Shown: in pieces, positions 7,502-17,176 of the stretch | Layout: each line of letters opens with the position of its first letter | Position numbering within the stretch: the first letter of the stretch is position 1 | Assembly (NCBI RefSeq): GCF_001590905.1 | Contig: NZ_BCTT01000006.1 | Span: 248,001-312,000 of the forward strand | Source: Serratia grimesii NBRC 13537 | GTDB taxonomy: Bacteria > Pseudomonadota > Gammaproteobacteria > Enterobacterales > Enterobacteriaceae | Reading direction: 5' to 3' | Length of the DNA stretch: 64,000 nt | The notes under the pieces: generated by a model | What the model was told of the DNA's origin: nothing | Database searches by the model: none | The model's input: the letters and a program-made list of their open reading frames with translations, nothing else | Position numbers and translations under genes: made by a program

Positions 7502-9541
7502 TTACATATCCGGGAAGGTTAGGGTATTACCCGGAGCCTCGCGGTGGATATGTACAAAGTTCAGGTGTTTCTCGTACTGATCAAGGATATCGCCGATCAC
7601 CTGCTCCTTGCTGTAATCCATCAGGTCATTGCCTTGGGTGCCTTCCATCAGGAAAGTTTCCAACCGGTAATAGTGCGACTTACCCGAGCGGGCGCGATAG
7701 GTAAAGCCCGGTACGGAGTAGCGTTGCGGCCAGATCTGATAGATAAAGTTCTGTTCCTCACCCAAATGCACCAGCAGTTCCAGATGGTTTAAACGCTCAT
7801 CTTCGGCTGGCGGCACGTCACTGAACTCCACTTTGGCCCCGCGCAGTTCCAGCTCACGGGCGACTTCTTGCATCGCCGGGCGGCAACGGGTATCCATCAT
7901 TTTCTGTGTGTATTGAGTGCCAGGATAATTCATCACCCGTGACAGGCGTTGTTTCCAGTTCAGCACGTCGGTACTGGACACAGGCATCGGTGCGGACGTG
8001 TTCAGTGCACTGGCTTTACGGTAGTCCTCCACCCGTAGCGATTTATACAGCCCGGCCATCACAAAGAAGATCACAAAGCTGAACGGCAGGCCCATGATCA
8101 CGGTGGTTTTCTGCAATGCAGGTACGCCGTCGGTCATCAGCATGCCGATAGTCAACAAACCAATCGCCACTGACCAGAAGATACGCAGCCAGTTGGGGGC
8201 ATCGTTATTGATGTCGCTCAGACGTGAGGTGAAATTGCCCAGCACCAGAGAACCGGAATCCGCTGAAGTCACGTAGAACAGCAAACCGGTAATCGTCGCG
8301 ACGGAAGCGCTGAAGGTAAAGCCCGGATATTGTGCCAGCAGGCTGTAGAAACCGCGTTCAGGATATTGCATGACTTCCTGCGCGAAGGCAGCATTGCCGT
8401 GAATAATCTGGTAAAGCGCACTGTTACCGAAGATCGACAGCCAGAGCAGGGTAAACACGAAAGGAATAATCAACGTACCAAGCACAAATTGACGGATGGT
8501 GCGTCCGCGAGAGATTCGCGCCAGGAACAAGCCGACAAACGGCGCCCAGGCAACCCACCAGGCCCAGAAGAACAGCGTCCAGTTGTTCATCCATTCTACA
8601 GGACGATCAAAGGCGAAACTGTTGAGCGTCATCCCCATAAAGCGGTTGATATAGTCGCCGACATTGAGCACCAGGGCATTGAGCAGGAACTCAGTATCAC
8701 CGAAGAACAACACAAACAGGATCAACCCCAGCGCCAACAGCACATTGAGTTCGGACAGAATACGGATGCCCTTATTGACGCCAGAGGTCACCGAAATCGT
8801 GGCCATAATCACTGAAAGCAGGATCAGTGCGCCCTGTACCGTCAGGTTTTCCGGTATGTGGAACAGCACTTTCAACCCGTAGTTCAACTGCACTACGCCA
8901 ATGCCGAGAGTTGTGGCGATACCGAAAATGGTGCCCAGTACCGCAGCAATATCCACGCTGTGACCGATTGGGCCGTTGATCCGTTTACCGAAAATCGGGT
9001 ACAGGGCAGAGCGGATGGTCAGCGGCAGGTTATAGCGGTAGCTGAAATAGCCGAGTGCGATACCCATCAATGCATACATCGACCAGCCGGTCAGGCCGTA
9101 GTGGAACAGCGTCCACACCATTGCCTGACGTGCAGCCTCCAATGTTTGGCCCTGACCTTCCGGGGGCATCATATATTGTGTCACCGGTTCGGCGACCGAG
9201 AAGAACATCAGATCTATGCCGATACCGGCGGCGAACAGCATAGCTGCCCAACTCATCAGGCTGAACTCAGGTTTCGACTGCTCAGGCCCGAGCTTGATCG
9301 AACCAAAGCGTGAGGCTGCGATAAACACAACAAATACGATGTACAAGGTAGCGGCCAGTAAGTAGTACCAGCCGAAGGTGGTTGACACCCAATTCAGGGT
9401 GCGGGTGATCCATCGCCCGGAGAAATCGGTAAAAAAGATGGTCATCAGTGAGAAGGCCAGTATCAGCCCTGCCGAGGTAAAGAAAACCACAGGATTAAGC
9501 CCATCCTGTTGTGGTTTTGAGGAGGTTTCGCGTGTTGTCAT
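7502..9541 (-). CDS. betT: high-affinity choline transporter BetT (BCCT family)
   Basis: 679 residues from the ATG ending at 9541, with AGAGGAAG just upstream; the frame continues upstream but this start matches the usual BetT length of about 677. Twelve membrane segments lie in the first 500 residues. The BCCT signature region is visible around NNWTLFFWAWWVAWAPFVGLFLARISRGRTIRQF. A C-terminal cytoplasmic extension of about 170 residues is present, as in osmoregulated BetT. It imports choline by proton symport for oxidation by BetA and BetB. It is divergent from betIBA and shares a 413-base control region with it. Confidence 0.96.
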   Translation of the reverse strand: MTTRETSSKPQQDGLNPVVFFTSAGLILAFSLMTIFFTDFSGRWITRTLNWVSTTFGWYYLLAATLYIVFVVFIAASRFGSIKLGPEQSKPEFSLMSWAAMLFAAGIGIDLMFFSVAEPVTQYMMPPEGQGQTLEAARQAMVWTLFHYGLTGWSMYALMGIALGYFSYRYNLPLTIRSALYPIFGKRINGPIGHSVDIAAVLGTIFGIATTLGIGVVQLNYGLKVLFHIPENLTVQGALILLSVIMATISVTSGVNKGIRILSELNVLLALGLILFVLFFGDTEFLLNALVLNVGDYINRFMGMTLNSFAFDRPVEWMNNWTLFFWAWWVAWAPFVGLFLARISRGRTIRQFVLGTLIIPFVFTLLWLSIFGNSALYQIIHGNAAFAQEVMQYPERGFYSLLAQYPGFTFSASVATITGLLFYVTSADSGSLVLGNFTSRLSDINNDAPNWLRIFWSVAIGLLTIGMLMTDGVPALQKTTVIMGLPFSFVIFFVMAGLYKSLRVEDYRKASALNTSAPMPVSSTDVLNWKQRLSRVMNYPGTQYTQKMMDTRCRPAMQEVARELELRGAKVEFSDVPPAEDERLNHLELLVHLGEEQNFIYQIWPQRYSVPGFTYRARSGKSHYYRLETFLMEGTQGNDLMDYSKEQVIGDILDQYEKHLNFVHIHREAPGNTLTFPDM

Positions 9542-9954
9542 CGTCTTCCTCTGTTTTTTAACAACTGAGTAAAATCGTGCCCACACACCAGCCTGAACGA
9601 CACGCAGGTGCCGTCCGGAAACAGTGCGGATAAAAGCCGCGGCAATCGCTATTTCGCTTGCCAAAGATTGCCGCTTTGCTTGTTAACGAAACGGAAAATC
9701 GCTTCGTGGGTGGGAACCGCTTACAGACACTGATTTTGGTCAGATTCGTTAAATACCTCACAAAAATCAGCCAGTTCCACAACCGAAAAGTACATATTTG
9801 TAACCAAGCGGTAATAAAATATATGCAATTTTTATTGAACGTTCAATCAAAAAAAAGTTTAATGGTTGGCATGAAGACCACGTTCAGCAGGCGAAAATAC
9901 CGTGATATTTCGCCGCTGAGATGAGGCCGAAGTCGGTTTTGTGAGAGTCGAATT
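9542..9954. promoter_or_regulatory. betT / betIBA divergent control region with BetI operator at 9834-9847
   Basis: The 413 bases hold no gene. ATTGAACGTTCAAT at 9834-9847 is a perfect 14-base palindrome and closely matches the operator bound by the choline-sensing repressor BetI. AT-rich sequence on both sides (including an A8 run just after) fits the divergent promoters. The site lies 108 bases before the betI start and 293 bases from the betT start. Confidence 0.8.
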
Positions 9955-10551
9955 ATGCCAAAGGTAGGAATGCAGCCCATCAGAAGGCAGCAGTTGATAG
10001 ATGCCACGCTGGCCGCAGTAAACGAAGTCGGAATGCATGACGCCACGATTGCGCAGATAGCGCGTCGGGCGGGCGTTTCCAACGGCATCATCAGCCATTA
10101 TTTCAAGGATAAGAATGGCCTGCTTGAGGCCACAATGCGCTATTTGATTAGCCATCTGGGCGAGGCGGTAAAGCTGCGGTTACAGGCGTTGAGTGACCAC
10201 AGCCCGGCATCACGGCTACAGGCTATCGTTGCCGGTAATTTTGACGACAGCCAAATCAACAGCGCGGCGATGAAAACCTGGCTGGCCTTTTGGGCGAGCA
10301 GTCTGCACCAACCGCAGCTTAACCGGCTGCAACAGGTAAACGGCCGCCGTCTGTATTCCAACCTGTGTGCTGAATTTAGTCGTGTATTGCCAAAGGCAGA
10401 GGCGCGACTGGCCGCAAAAGGGCTGGCGGCGTTGATCGATGGCCTGTGGCTGCGCAGCGCATTGCGTGGTGCGGCGTTCAATCAGACACAGGCGATCGCA
10501 CTCACGACCGATTACATTACGTTTCAACTCAGGGGGCACACGCCACCTTGA
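9955..10551 (+). CDS. betI: choline-responsive repressor BetI
   Basis: 198 residues, near the usual 195 of BetI. It starts [26 protein letters not shown], the typical BetI N terminus. The TetR-type helix-turn-helix is at about residues 25-50 ([29 protein letters not shown]). BetI represses betIBA and betT and is relieved by choline. It is the first gene of betIBA; betB begins 20 bases downstream. The operator candidate is upstream at 9834-9847. Confidence 0.96.
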   Translation: MPKVGMQPIRRQQLIDATLAAVNEVGMHDATIAQIARRAGVSNGIISHYFKDKNGLLEATMRYLISHLGEAVKLRLQALSDHSPASRLQAIVAGNFDDSQINSAAMKTWLAFWASSLHQPQLNRLQQVNGRRLYSNLCAEFSRVLPKAEARLAAKGLAALIDGLWLRSALRGAAFNQTQAIALTTDYITFQLRGHTPP

Positions 10552-10571
10552 GGACAACCCAAGGAGAACCT

Positions 10572-12044
10572 ATGTCCCGTTTTGGCTTACAGAAGCTCTA
10601 TATTAATGGCGCCTATGTAGACAGTACCGATGGAAAAACCTTCAGCGCAGTGAACCCGGCGAATGGCGAAGTGCTTGCCGAGATCCAATCTGCCAGCGCT
10701 GAAGACGTCAACCGTGCGGTTGCCAGCGCAGCCAGCGGGCAGAAGGTATGGGCGGCAATGACAGCGATGGCGCGTTCTCGCATCTTGCGTCGTGCGGTGG
10801 ATATTCTGCGTGAACGCAATGACGAACTGGCCGCGTTGGAAACACTGGATACCGGCAAGGCAATGTCAGAAACCACGGCGGTGGATATCGTCACCGGCGC
10901 CGACGTACTGGAATATTACGCGGGACTGATCCCGGCGATCGAAGGCCAGCAGATCCCGCTGCGCGACAGCGCATTTATTTATACCCGCCGTGAACCCTTG
11001 GGTGTGGTCGCCGGTATCGGTGCCTGGAACTACCCGATCCAAATTGCATTGTGGAAGTCTGCCCCCGCTCTGGCGGCAGGCAATGCGATGATCTTCAAAC
11101 CGAGTGAAGTGACCTCACTGACGGCGTTGAAACTGGCGGAAATCTACACCGAAGCCGGTTTGCCTGATGGCGTATTCAACGTGGTTACCGGCAGTGGCGC
11201 AGAAGTCGGCCAGTACCTGACCGATCATCCGGGTATCGCCAAGGTGTCGTTCACTGGTGGGGTGAAAACCGGCAAAAAAGTGATGGCTAACGCCTCAAGT
11301 TCGACGTTGAAAGAAGTCACCATGGAACTGGGGGGCAAATCACCGCTGATCATCTTTGATGATGCCGATCTGGATCGCGCGGCTGATATTGCCATGATGG
11401 CCAACTTCTACAGCTCCGGCCAGGTCTGCACCAACGGTACTCGCGTATTTGTGCCGACAGCGCTACAGGCACAGTTTGAAGCCAAAATCCTCGAGCGTGT
11501 AAAACGCATTCGTCTGGGTGATCCCACCGATCCACAAACCAACTTTGGCCCATTGGTCAGCTTCGCGCATATGGAATCAGTGCTGCGCTTTATCGAGAGC
11601 GGCAAAAACAGCGGTGCACGCCTGTTGTGTGGCGGTGAACGTGTAACGGCTGGCGAATATGCCAAGGGAGCTTATGTGGCACCGACCGTCTTTACCGATT
11701 GCCGTGATGACATGGAAATCGTGCGGGAAGAGATCTTCGGACCGGTCATGAGCATTCTCAGCTATCACACCGAAGACGAAGTGGTACGTCGTGCCAACGA
11801 CACGACTTTCGGTCTGGCTGCTGGACTGGTGACGAATGATTTGACCCGTGCTCACCGGGTGATCCACCAGTTGGAAGCCGGTATCTGCTGGATTAACACC
11901 TGGGGCGAATCTGCGGCGGAAATGCCGGTCGGCGGCTACAAGCAGTCCGGCGTTGGCCGTGAGAACGGCCTGACGACGCTGGAGCACTACACCCAGATCA
12001 AATCGGTGCAGGTCGAGCTGGGCGAATATATATCCATCTTTTAA
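10572..12044 (+). CDS. betB: betaine aldehyde dehydrogenase BetB
   Basis: 490 residues, equal to the E. coli enzyme, from the ATG at 10572 with AAGGAGA upstream. It is an aldehyde dehydrogenase: [24 protein letters not shown] holds the catalytic Asn region, the cofactor loop is [13 protein letters not shown], the general base Glu lies in [10 protein letters not shown], and the catalytic Cys lies in [12 protein letters not shown]. It oxidises betaine aldehyde to glycine betaine with NAD(P)+ in the cytoplasm. An ERIC element separates it from betA, whereas in E. coli the genes are close together. Confidence 0.97.
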   Translation: MSRFGLQKLYINGAYVDSTDGKTFSAVNPANGEVLAEIQSASAEDVNRAVASAASGQKVWAAMTAMARSRILRRAVDILRERNDELAALETLDTGKAMSETTAVDIVTGADVLEYYAGLIPAIEGQQIPLRDSAFIYTRREPLGVVAGIGAWNYPIQIALWKSAPALAAGNAMIFKPSEVTSLTALKLAEIYTEAGLPDGVFNVVTGSGAEVGQYLTDHPGIAKVSFTGGVKTGKKVMANASSSTLKEVTMELGGKSPLIIFDDADLDRAADIAMMANFYSSGQVCTNGTRVFVPTALQAQFEAKILERVKRIRLGDPTDPQTNFGPLVSFAHMESVLRFIESGKNSGARLLCGGERVTAGEYAKGAYVAPTVFTDCRDDMEIVREEIFGPVMSILSYHTEDEVVRRANDTTFGLAAGLVTNDLTRAHRVIHQLEAGICWINTWGESAAEMPVGGYKQSGVGRENGLTTLEHYTQIKSVQVELGEYISIF

Positions 12045-12103
12045 ACACCCCATTATCGATTAAATGCTTGTCCGGGCATCCTAAGCTATTAATCATAAAA
12101 ATA

Positions 12104-12230
12104 TATACCCAATGGATTTCAAGTCACAGCTAGGCGGCAAGTGCGGGAGTCCCCAGGAGCTTACTTAAGTAAGTGATTGGGGTGAGCGCATGCAGCCAAC
12201 AACGCTGTGGCTTGAAAGACGAAGGGGATA
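12104..12230 (+). repeat. ERIC element between betB and betA
   Basis: A 127-base element bounded by TATACCC and ending GGGGATA matches the ERIC (IRU) consensus, including the core CCCCAGGAGCTTAC then AAGTAAGTGATTGGGGTGAG, and the end CTTGAAAGACG. The length is the canonical one for ERIC. It occupies most of the 197-base betB-betA gap and ends 11 bases before the betA start, so it is transcribed within the operon and can form a long hairpin in the mRNA. Confidence 0.93.
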
Positions 12231-12241
12231 AGGAGATATCG

Positions 12242-13909
12242 ATGGAATACGATTACATTATCATCGGGGCCGGGTCTGCCGGTAACGTATTAGCCACCCG
12301 TTTGACCGAAGACGCGGACGTCAGCGTCCTGCTGCTGGAAGCCGGTGGCCCGGACTACCGGATGGATTTCCGTACTCAGATGCCGGCAGCGCTGGCATTT
12401 CCGTTGCAAGGCCGCCGTTATAATTGGGCATATGAAACTGACCCTGAGCCACACATGAATAATCGTCGCATGGAGTGTGGTCGTGGCAAGGGGTTGGGTG
12501 GCTCGTCACTGATTAACGGTATGTGTTATATCCGCGGCAACGCGATGGACTTTGATAACTGGGCGAAGGCTCCGGGTCTGGAAGACTGGACTTATTTGGA
12601 TTGCCTGCCGTATTTCCGCAAGGCGGAAACCCGTGATATTGGACCGAATGATTTTCACGGTGGCGATGGCCCGGTGAGTGTCACTACACCGAAAGCCGGT
12701 AACAACGAATTGTTCCACGCGATGGTGGAAGCCGGTGTTCAGGCAGGTTATCCGCGCACCGAGGATCTGAACGGCTACCAGCAGGAAGGCTTTGGCCCGA
12801 TGGATCGCACGGTTACACCGAAAGGCCGTCGTGCCAGTACTGCTCGAGGCTATCTGGATCAGGCGCGTTCTCGCGCTAATCTGAAGATTGTGACTCACGC
12901 GCTTACCGATCGCATCCGTTTCGACGGCAAACGTGCGGTCGGGGTCGATTATTTGCAGGGGGAGAGCAACCAGATCATCAGCGCGGGTGCGCGTCGAGAA
13001 GTATTGTTGTGTGCCGGTGCGATTGCTTCACCGCAGATCTTGCAGCGCTCCGGCGTGGGTCCTGCGTCGTTGCTGAACCGTCTGGATATTAATCTGGTGC
13101 ATGATTTACCTGGCGTGGGTGAGAACTTGCAGGATCATCTGGAAATGTACCTGCAATACGCGTGCAAAAAACCGGTGTCGTTGTACCCGGCGTTACAGTG
13201 GTTTAACCAACCGAAAATTGGTGCAGAATGGCTGTTCAACGGGACCGGCATTGGTGCCAGCAACCAATTTGAAGCGGGTGGCTTTATCCGTAGCCGTGAA
13301 GAGTTCGCGTGGCCGAACATTCAGTACCATTTCTTGCCGGTAGCAATTAACTACAACGGCAGCAATGCGGTGAAAGAGCATGGTTTCCAGGCGCATGTTG
13401 GCTCGATGCGTTCCCCAAGCCGTGGCCGTGTGCAGGTGAAATCAAAAGATCCGCGCCAGCACCCTAGCATCTTGTTCAACTATATGGCGACCGAGCAGGA
13501 CTGGCAGGAATTCCGCGACGCTATTCGCATCACGCGCGAAATCATGGCGCAGCCGGCACTGGATGAATACCGTGGCCGTGAAATCAGCCCGGGGCCGGAA
13601 GTCCAGACCGACGAACAGTTGGACGCTTTTGTGCGTGAACATGCCGAAACCGCTTTCCATCCTTCCTGCTCATGCAAAATGGGTGAAGACGAGATGGCCG
13701 TAGTGGATGGACAGGGGCGAGTGCACGGTATGGAAGGGCTGCGGGTTGTCGATGCGTCAATTATGCCGCTGATCATTACCGGCAACCTGAATGCCACCAC
13801 CATCATGATTGCTGAGAAAATTGCTGATCGCATCCGTCAGCGCACGCCGCTGCCACGAAGTACTGCCGAGTATTACGTGGCTGGCGACGCCCCGGTGCGC
13901 AAGCTGTAA
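12242..13909 (+). CDS. betA: choline dehydrogenase BetA
   Basis: 555 residues (E. coli 556) from the ATG at 12242 with AAGGAGA upstream. It is a GMC oxidoreductase: the N-terminal FAD-binding motif is [17 protein letters not shown], followed by [20 protein letters not shown] and the second GMC signature [16 protein letters not shown]. The catalytic His region is HPSCSCKMG, and the C-terminal [15 protein letters not shown] closes the FAD site. It oxidises choline to betaine aldehyde, and can oxidise that further, at the inner membrane. The frame runs upstream into the ERIC element, but that extension is not part of the protein. Its start depends on a ribosome-binding site just outside the ERIC. 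Confidence 0.97.
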   Translation: MEYDYIIIGAGSAGNVLATRLTEDADVSVLLLEAGGPDYRMDFRTQMPAALAFPLQGRRYNWAYETDPEPHMNNRRMECGRGKGLGGSSLINGMCYIRGNAMDFDNWAKAPGLEDWTYLDCLPYFRKAETRDIGPNDFHGGDGPVSVTTPKAGNNELFHAMVEAGVQAGYPRTEDLNGYQQEGFGPMDRTVTPKGRRASTARGYLDQARSRANLKIVTHALTDRIRFDGKRAVGVDYLQGESNQIISAGARREVLLCAGAIASPQILQRSGVGPASLLNRLDINLVHDLPGVGENLQDHLEMYLQYACKKPVSLYPALQWFNQPKIGAEWLFNGTGIGASNQFEAGGFIRSREEFAWPNIQYHFLPVAINYNGSNAVKEHGFQAHVGSMRSPSRGRVQVKSKDPRQHPSILFNYMATEQDWQEFRDAIRITREIMAQPALDEYRGREISPGPEVQTDEQLDAFVREHAETAFHPSCSCKMGEDEMAVVDGQGRVHGMEGLRVVDASIMPLIITGNLNATTIMIAEKIADRIRQRTPLPRSTAEYYVAGDAPVRKL

Positions 13910-14050
13910 TCCAACATGTCCTCTCGCCGCTGAAGGGAAGGGCTGCTGTAGCAAGCAACCCCCTCTCCAAGGCTCTTCCCCGAGGCGGGGGGCACCTCAT
14001 ACCTGTCATTCTTCTCGCTGCAACTTGTATGCTGTGACGTATAAGTCTGC

Positions 14051-15673
14051 TTAAGCCGGCAGGGAGATCGCCTGATCAAAACTGTTTGGTGTCGCCATAC
14101 GCCACATGCGCGCATAGAAATCACTTTCTATCTCTTTTTGCAGTAACGCACCTGGTTCCAGATAGTAATAGATGTCGGCATAAACCTTTATTTCGGTTGA
14201 GGTAATGCGGCGTAACATATGGTGCGATGTGAGCTGTTCCGGTCGACTGACCCCGGCCGCCGCCAGCATTTCTGCCAGTGCTTTCACGGTATTTTGGTGG
14301 AAATGGTAAACGCGCTCTGCTTTGTTCGGGACCACCAAGGCTTTCTGCCGTAGTGGATCTTGGGTAGCAACACCGGTTGGGCAATGGTTGGTATGGCAAC
14401 TCTGTGATTGAATACAACCGACGGCAAACATAAAGCCACGTGCTGAATTCACCCAATCGGCACCCAACACCAATACACTGGCGATATCAAAGGCGCTGAT
14501 GATTTTGCCGCTGGCACCTATCTTGATTTGGTCACGTAGTCCGCAGCCTACCAGGGTGTTGTGCACGAACAACAACCCTTCGCGCAGCGGCATACCCATG
14601 TAGTTGGATAACTCGAGCGGCGCGGCACCGGTACCGCCTTCTTTGCCGTCCACCACGATAAAGTCTGGCAATATTTGGGTTTGCAACATCGCTTTGGCGA
14701 TGGCGACAAATTCCCATGGATGGCCGATACACAACTTGAAGCCCACGGGTTTGCCGCCGGACAATTCACGCAACTGTTGGATGAAGTGCATCATTTCCAC
14801 AGGCGTGGAGAAGGCGCTGTGTGACGCTGGCGAAATGCAGTCAACCCCTTCAGGCACACCTCGCGTTGCTGCAATTTCTGCATCCACTTTTTTAGCCGGA
14901 AGAATACCGCCATGCCCCGGTTTTGCCCCTTGGCTAAGTTTGATTTCAATCATTTTCACCTGTGGGGTTTTAGCCTGCTCGGCGAAGCGTTGTGGATCAA
15001 AATGGCCGTCTGCGGTGCGGCAGCCGAAATAACCACTTCCCAGTTCCCACACTAAATCGCCACCATTTTCACGGTGATAGCGGCTGATGCTGCCTTCGCC
15101 GGTGTCATGGTAGAAATTTCCTTTTGCTGCTCCCAGATTGAGTGCACGAATAGCGTTGGCCGACAGTGCGCCGAAACTCATGGCCGAGATATTAAAAATT
15201 GAGGCGGAGTAGGGTTGGCTGCAATCCGGGCCGCCGATCGCGACGCGAAAACTGGTTGGATCGGATACGGCGACAGGCCGCATAGAGTGGCCAATGCATT
15301 CGTAACCGGTTTGATAAACGTCTAACTGAGTTCCAAAGGGCTTGTCACCCATCTCATTTTTGGCACGACGGTAGACCAGTGTGCGCTGGGTGCGTGAGAA
15401 CGGGATCTGCGCGTTATCTTCTTCCAATAAGTACTGGCGTATTTCTGGTCGAATAAATTCGAAGAAAAAACGCAAACGGCCGATGATTGGGTAGTTACGG
15501 CAGATAGCATGGCGTTGTTGGGTGAGGTCATAAATACCCAATACGCTCAGTGCACCAAAAATGATTGTCGATAGCCAAAACCAGGGCTGGTGGGGTAATA
15601 GCGCCAATGACGCCAGCGTCAGCAAGATACTCAAGACAAAGCAGGTATAACGGCTGAATAACGATGACTTCAT
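14051..15673 (-). CDS. membrane-anchored FMN-binding glutamate synthase-like protein
   Basis: 540 residues from the ATG at 15671-15673 (AGGAG upstream). Two hydrophobic segments at about 7-45 probably anchor it in the inner membrane. The rest is the glutamate synthase central/FMN domain: MSFGALSANAIRALNLGA, KLSQGAKPGHGGILPAKKV, DGKEGGTGAAPLELS, GASGKI, and the cysteine group in CIQSQSCHTNHCPTGVATQDP expected to hold a 3Fe-4S cluster. It lacks the glutamine amidotransferase domain of GltB, so it belongs to the stand-alone family (YerD-like) with no settled reaction. It is convergent with betA and transcribed alone. Confidence 0.85.
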   Translation of the reverse strand: MKSSLFSRYTCFVLSILLTLASLALLPHQPWFWLSTIIFGALSVLGIYDLTQQRHAICRNYPIIGRLRFFFEFIRPEIRQYLLEEDNAQIPFSRTQRTLVYRRAKNEMGDKPFGTQLDVYQTGYECIGHSMRPVAVSDPTSFRVAIGGPDCSQPYSASIFNISAMSFGALSANAIRALNLGAAKGNFYHDTGEGSISRYHRENGGDLVWELGSGYFGCRTADGHFDPQRFAEQAKTPQVKMIEIKLSQGAKPGHGGILPAKKVDAEIAATRGVPEGVDCISPASHSAFSTPVEMMHFIQQLRELSGGKPVGFKLCIGHPWEFVAIAKAMLQTQILPDFIVVDGKEGGTGAAPLELSNYMGMPLREGLLFVHNTLVGCGLRDQIKIGASGKIISAFDIASVLVLGADWVNSARGFMFAVGCIQSQSCHTNHCPTGVATQDPLRQKALVVPNKAERVYHFHQNTVKALAEMLAAAGVSRPEQLTSHHMLRRITSTEIKVYADIYYYLEPGALLQKEIESDFYARMWRMATPNSFDQAISLPA

Positions 15674-15846
15674 AACATCTCCTGATGTTTTTTTAATCCA
15701 GACGACATGACTCTCGGGATAATCCCGTGAGTGAATCGTAACCAATAGGCAGGAGTGTTATGTGGCTGTTGCTGCTTTGTCGTTCGTTGTTACATAAATT
15801 TAACGAGGTGGAGAGTATTCAGGCCGCCGAGTGGCGGCCTGAAGGA

Positions 15847-16437
15847 TCACTTGCTGGCGACAAAAATCGTGCTCATGCTACGCAGTCGCAGTTTTTTCAT
15901 CGCACTGTATTTCTGCGAGAAAATCGTTTTGGGGTGAGTACCACGCTTTTGAGCAATATGCAGCAGGCTGTCACCGCGCAGCAGATTGAAGATAACATCA
16001 CTTTCTGCCGGGCTAAGCTCCCGGGTTTTCTGCATTTTTATCCCACCAGGCTCTTTGCTTTCCAACAGGTTTTGTATTTTTTCCTGTAACGAATAAAGTG
16101 GAATACGTGTAGAGACCAATTCAACCGAGATCCCCAGGATCGACAACAGCTTTACAACACGCTCGTCGTCATAAAAAACCAGCAGGCGCGTTTTAGAGTT
16201 GTATTGCTGATGAAGAGATACAAGGCTTTCGATGACGTTGACACTTTGTTCCAGATTTTGTGAGGTGAAGATCAGCGCGATATCGTGCTTAATTATTTTC
16301 TCCGCCTTAGCTCCGCCATGCATAAAATCCGAAAACAGTCTGATATCGTACTTGCCGTAATGTTTTTTCAGTAACACCGAAAGGCCGACATAGCTGTACT
16401 TACACTCACTAATAACAAGGACATTGTTTTTAGACAT
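15847..16437 (-). CDS. LuxR-type regulator with receiver-like N terminus (MrkI-like)
   Basis: 196 residues. The N-terminal 130 resemble a degenerate receiver domain (NNVLVISECKYSYVGLSVLLKKHYG) without a clear phosphorylation Asp. The C-terminal LuxR helix-turn-helix is LSPAESDVIFNLLRGDSLLHIAQKRGTHPKTIFSQKYSAMKKL. It lies 22 bases downstream of the EAL gene on the same strand, an arrangement like mrkJ-mrkI next to Klebsiella type 3 fimbriae. The pair is divergent from the fimbrial operon at 17692, so a role in fimbrial expression is likely. This is inference from context; the exact orthologue is not assigned. Confidence 0.8.
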   Translation of the reverse strand: MSKNNVLVISECKYSYVGLSVLLKKHYGKYDIRLFSDFMHGGAKAEKIIKHDIALIFTSQNLEQSVNVIESLVSLHQQYNSKTRLLVFYDDERVVKLLSILGISVELVSTRIPLYSLQEKIQNLLESKEPGGIKMQKTRELSPAESDVIFNLLRGDSLLHIAQKRGTHPKTIFSQKYSAMKKLRLRSMSTIFVASK

Positions 16438-16459
16438 AATGGCAAACACCCATAATGAG

Positions 16460-17176
16460 TTAAAAGTATTCAGCTGTAAGAAGCGAGTTCAAATCCTTGA
16501 TGTCGGATTCCTTCCACAGCTTTCCCTGCAGTGCGTAATATGGCATCTCATCCAGCCATTTTTTATGTTCGGGAGTTTCTACTCCTTCGATAATTACCTT
16601 GTAATGATTAAGGTAAAAAAAGCGCAATAAAGCGCGCATTAAACCGTCGCCACCGGACTTCTTCATAAAGTCCCATAATAAAAAGCGGTCGAGTTTAACG
16701 AATCGGAACTGGCTGTTATACAACGCGGAAAAACCCGCATAGCCAGAACCAAAATCATCGAGCCAAAATGAATAGCTCTTCAGTGAGGGATCGCCATGAA
16801 CACGGTCCTTTACCAACCGAGTTGAGTTCTCACTGATTTCGAAATGAATACATCTTGTGGCACTAATTCTTTCTGCAAAATGGCTATTAGCCAGGGAGCG
16901 AAGAGAATGGTCGTCTACATTTAATGTGGCGATCACCTGATTTTCACGAAACCAGTGATTATATTTCTCTATCAGACTGACCTGATCTAACAAAATCTCA
17001 ATTCGAGTTGCGCTATCAGCAGTACGAAAGAACTGTTCAGGAGAGAAATGCGCATATTCACTATTAAAAGTGAATCGTGATAGACACTCAACGGCCAGCA
17101 ATTGTCCGGATTTTGCGAACATAGGCTGGAAAACATAATTAATTCCGTTATTTTTCTCTCTAAAAGAACCGCGCAT
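16460..17176 (-). CDS. EAL-domain cyclic-di-GMP phosphodiesterase-like protein
   Basis: 238 residues, a stand-alone EAL domain with no transmembrane or sensor part, the size of MrkJ. The signature EAL is changed to ECL (residues 30-32), but the catalytic Glu is kept. Other expected metal- and substrate-binding residues are present: Asn in TLNVDD, Glu in HFEISE, the DDFGSGYAGF loop, Lys in VKLDR, Glu in EGVET and Gln in LQGKLW. It is therefore probably able to hydrolyse c-di-GMP, or at least to bind it. It is the first gene of an operon with the LuxR regulator and is divergent from the fimbrial operon. The ribosome-binding site is AAAGG. Confidence 0.88.
   Translation of the reverse strand: MRGSFREKNNGINYVFQPMFAKSGQLLAVECLSRFTFNSEYAHFSPEQFFRTADSATRIEILLDQVSLIEKYNHWFRENQVIATLNVDDHSLRSLANSHFAERISATRCIHFEISENSTRLVKDRVHGDPSLKSYSFWLDDFGSGYAGFSALYNSQFRFVKLDRFLLWDFMKKSGGDGLMRALLRFFYLNHYKVIIEGVETPEHKKWLDEMPYYALQGKLWKESDIKDLNSLLTAEYF

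Noticed and set aside
8330-8815. 161-codon ORF opposite betT
   Set aside because: It is a shadow of the betT frame in a GC-rich gene and shows no family match.
10446-10571. Longer N terminus of BetB reading into betI
   Set aside because: The ATG at 10572 has AAGGAGA and gives the 490-residue family length.
12173-12241. Longer N terminus of BetA reading through the ERIC
   Set aside because: It is translation of the repeat; the start at 12242 has the proper ribosome-binding site and matches the BetA length.
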